This document shows, in pieces, positions 62,164 to 64,000 of a stretch of DNA of 64,000 nt. Under the pieces are notes generated by a model. The model was not told where the DNA came from. It saw only the letters and a list, made by a program, of their open reading frames with translations, and did not search any database. The stretch's first letter is position 1. Each line of letters begins with the position of its first letter. Origin of the DNA: Streptomyces lucensis JCM 4490 (GTDB lineage Bacteria; Actinomycetota; Actinomycetes; Streptomycetales; Streptomycetaceae). The stretch spans positions 99,579 to 163,578 of the forward strand of contig NZ_BMUE01000015.1 of the NCBI RefSeq assembly GCF_014650035.1, read 5' to 3'. A program made the position numbers and the translations under genes.

Positions 62164-63834
62164 ATGGGCACGGTGGACGAGCGGCGAGGCGTACGGGCGG
62201 CCGGGGAACTCCCGGGCCAGGGTTCCGACTTCCTGCAACTGGCCGTCGGTGACGTGCCCGGCTGCGGCAAGGCGGAGTGGCTGACCGGCCGGTTGCGGCA
62301 GGCGATCGCCGACGGCAGGCTCGCGGTCGGCGCACGGCTGCCGCCCACCCGGGTGCTGGCGGCGGAGCTGCGGCTCTCGCGCGGGGTGGTGACGGAGGCG
62401 TACCGGCGGCTCACCGAGGACGGCCAGGTGGAGGGCCGGCGGCGCGGTGGCACGGTGGTGGTCGCGGCGCCGTTCGCACCGGTGGCGGATTCTCCCGGGA
62501 CCAGGGCTTCGGACAGCACGGTCCTGCCGAGCGGCGAACCGGCCACCGTCGCGGGGGCGTTCACCGGCGAACCGGTCGCCGCCCGGGAGGGCACGGTCCC
62601 GCCCGGCGCCGGATCGATCGCCTCCGGCACGCTGTTCGCCGGCGCACCGGGCAGTGCGGCTCCCCGGGGCGTCCGGTCCCCCGCCGCCGGCACGCTCTTC
62701 GGCGGTCCGCCGGACGCGGCGGTCTTCGACGCGCTGCGGGCCGCTCCCGCCGCCGTCGACTTCGGTCCGGGCCGTCCCGACCTCGCCACCTTCCCGCGCG
62801 CCGCCTGGCTGCGCGCCGAACGCGCCGTCCTCGCCGGGCTGTCCGCCGACCACCTCGGCTACGGCGATCCGCGGGGCGCCCCCCGGCTGCGGCGGGCGGT
62901 GGCCGACTGGCTGGCGCGGGTGCGGGGCGTGCGGGTGGAACCGGACGAGGTGCTGATCGTCGCGGGCACGGCGCAGGCGCTGACTCTGCTGCACCCGGTG
63001 CTGCGGGCGGACGGCGTCGACGCCGTCGCGGTGGAGGACCCCGGCTCGCTCGGCGCGCGTCAGCACCTGCGCAACGGGGGCCTGGCCACCCCGCCGGTGC
63101 CGGTCGACGGGGACGGGGTGCGGGTGGACGCGCTGCGCGCCACCGGCGCCCGTGCGGTGCTGCTCACGCCCGCCCACCAGTTCCCGACCGGTGTGGTCAC
63201 CAGCGGGGAGCGCCGGCGCGAGCTGCTGGACTGGGTGCGGGACGGCGGGCTGGTCCTGGAGGACGACTACGACGCCGAACACCGCTACGACCGGCCGCCG
63301 GTGCCCGCGCTGCGCGCGATGCTGGCCGGCCGGGTGTGCTACATGGGCAGCGTGTCCAAACTGCTCGCGCCGGCCCTGCGCATCGGCTGGCTCGTGGCAC
63401 CGCCCCGCCACCGCGCCGCGCTGGTCGACGCCAAGCGCTTCAACGACCTGGGCAACGCGGTGCTGCCGCAACTGGTGCTGGCCCGGCTGATGGAGACGGG
63501 GGAACTGGAGCGTCACCTGAGGTTGTTGCGCGGCCGCCACCGCAGGCGCCGGGACGCGATGATCGCCGCCCTGGCCGAGCACCTGCCCGGCGCGGTCGTG
63601 CACGGCGCCGCGGCCGGCCTGCACCTGACGGTCACCTACGCCGCGGACGTACCCGACACCGACGTGGCCGCCGCGGCCCTGGCGCGGGGCGTGAAGTGCC
63701 AGCCGCTGTCCTGGCATCGGCAGTCGCCCGGCCCTCCCGGCCTGGTCCTGGGCTACGCGGCAACCCCGCCCGGGGTGATCGCCGGGGGCGTTGCCCTGCT
63801 CGGCCGGGCGCTGCGCGGGCTGACGGGGGGCTGA
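62164..63834 (+). CDS. MocR/PdxR-type transcriptional regulator (GntR HTH - aminotransferase fusion)
   Basis: A 556-residue fusion. The GntR HTH (about 30-95) has LTGRLRQAIADGRLAVGARL and LRLSRGVVTEAYRRLTEDGQ. A long low-complexity linker (about 100-195) leads to a class-I aminotransferase domain (about 200-550) with YGDPRGAPRLRRAVADWLAR, LEDDYDAEHRYD, and the PLP lysine in MGSVSKLLAPALRIGW. MocR proteins sense PLP or amino compounds and regulate neighbouring genes such as PLP synthesis or GABA use. No pdx genes flank it here. The Gly/Pro/Ala linker is unusually long. Confidence 0.9.
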   Translation: MGTVDERRGVRAAGELPGQGSDFLQLAVGDVPGCGKAEWLTGRLRQAIADGRLAVGARLPPTRVLAAELRLSRGVVTEAYRRLTEDGQVEGRRRGGTVVVAAPFAPVADSPGTRASDSTVLPSGEPATVAGAFTGEPVAAREGTVPPGAGSIASGTLFAGAPGSAAPRGVRSPAAGTLFGGPPDAAVFDALRAAPAAVDFGPGRPDLATFPRAAWLRAERAVLAGLSADHLGYGDPRGAPRLRRAVADWLARVRGVRVEPDEVLIVAGTAQALTLLHPVLRADGVDAVAVEDPGSLGARQHLRNGGLATPPVPVDGDGVRVDALRATGARAVLLTPAHQFPTGVVTSGERRRELLDWVRDGGLVLEDDYDAEHRYDRPPVPALRAMLAGRVCYMGSVSKLLAPALRIGWLVAPPRHRAALVDAKRFNDLGNAVLPQLVLARLMETGELERHLRLLRGRHRRRRDAMIAALAEHLPGAVVHGAAAGLHLTVTYAADVPDTDVAAAALARGVKCQPLSWHRQSPGPPGLVLGYAATPPGVIAGGVALLGRALRGLTGG

Positions 63835-63838
63835 CGGG

Positions 63839-63875
63839 CCGGGGCCCGGAACCGGTGTCCGGTTCCGGGCCCCGG
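63839..63875. terminator. Strong bidirectional hairpin
   Basis: CCGGGGCCCGGAACCGG (63839-63855), loop TGT, CCGGTTCCGGGCCCCGG (63859-63875): a perfect 17-bp stem between the convergent MocR gene and the truncated gene at the right edge. Confidence 0.9.
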
Positions 63876-63929
63876 TCGTACGTCACGCCGTTCCCGGCGT
63901 ACTCGACGTCGGCCTGCCGTGTGGTGCGG

Positions 63930-64000
63930 TCACCGGGCGTCGAGCAGCTTGAGTTCGGGGTGGGCGGTGCCGCCCTCGATGGCCGTGGAGGAGATGTGGG
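63930..64000 (-). CDS. C-terminal end of an unidentified gene (cut by window edge)
   Basis: Minus-strand reading into the window gives 22 codons plus a TGA stop at 63932-63930. The end is HISSTAIEGGTAHPELKLL followed by DAR. Almost every third base is G or C, so I take it as the true end of a gene beginning beyond 64000. The family cannot be named from this length. Confidence 0.5.
   Translation of the reverse strand, partial: HISSTAIEGGTAHPELKLLDAR

Overview
This window looks like chromosome from a Streptomyces. Codons strongly prefer G or C at the third position, GTG and TTG starts are common, many genes overlap by four bases (ATGA/GTGA), and the gas vesicle genes lie in the order gvpO-A-F-G-Y-Z-J-L-S-K, which is typical of that genus. 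I see no rRNA, tRNA, CRISPR array, integrase or transposase gene.

Layout. 1-4344: the edge of a secreted repeat protein, a thiamine-pyrophosphate (pyruvate-oxidase-like) enzyme, a DUF2795 protein, a DJ-1/PfpI protein and a small DUF6158-like protein. 4345-11652: the most accessory-looking segment. An unusually AT-rich leader precedes six co-directional genes: a sedoheptulose-7-phosphate cyclase, an SDR, a GMC oxidoreductase, a Gfo/Idh/MocA dehydrogenase, a sugar-porter MFS protein and a HAD phosphatase. This reads as a compact C7-cyclitol pathway. Its first gene has a TTG start and an in-frame TTA (bldA-type) codon. 11702-16485: a palindromic repeat element, an ABC-F ATPase, a PAP2-diacylglycerol-kinase fusion and a methyltransferase. 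16551-21903: the complete ten-gene gas vesicle operon (minus strand). 22025-24804: a LigD-type polymerase-domain protein overlapping transketolase.

25314-41978: a holin-X-like membrane protein, a VOC protein, and a tightly packed peptidase operon (DppA-type M55, M20, S9, LD-carboxypeptidase, then a GNAT). These are followed by a methyltransferase, a PAS/GAF/PP2C/ATPase regulator, a DHA2 MFS exporter with a tail of Ig-like repeats, an SRPBCC protein, a radical SAM protein (Rv2578c type) behind a LexA-like box, a secreted tripeptidyl-aminopeptidase-like hydrolase and a HEAT-repeat protein. 42362-51700: the ethylmalonyl-CoA pathway block, made up of a double 3-hydroxyacyl-CoA dehydrogenase, a TetR regulator, ccr, ethylmalonyl-CoA mutase, a beta-methylmalyl-CoA lyase type CitE protein, a MaoC hydratase and an acyl-CoA dehydrogenase. 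Two palindromes sharing the core ACAC-N3-GTGT lie upstream, and one sits inside a good ccr promoter. 51871-53365: psd and pssA (phosphatidylethanolamine synthesis).

53601-53728 is a 16-unit, 8-bp tandem repeat. 53810-64000: glycerate kinase, then a group that looks aimed at NAD/ADP-ribose chemistry (ADP-ribosylglycohydrolase, Nudix, sirtuin) and an alkylation-repair pair (Ada-AlkA fusion and Ogt). A MetF-like protein, a B3/B4-domain protein, a MocR-type regulator and the C-terminus of a truncated gene follow. A second copy of the palindromic element separates the sirtuin and ogt genes. Most of the window is ordinary Streptomyces core or semi-core sequence. The cyclitol cluster, the double dehydrogenase with a decayed first half, the shared palindromes and the tandem repeats are the parts most worth a closer look.
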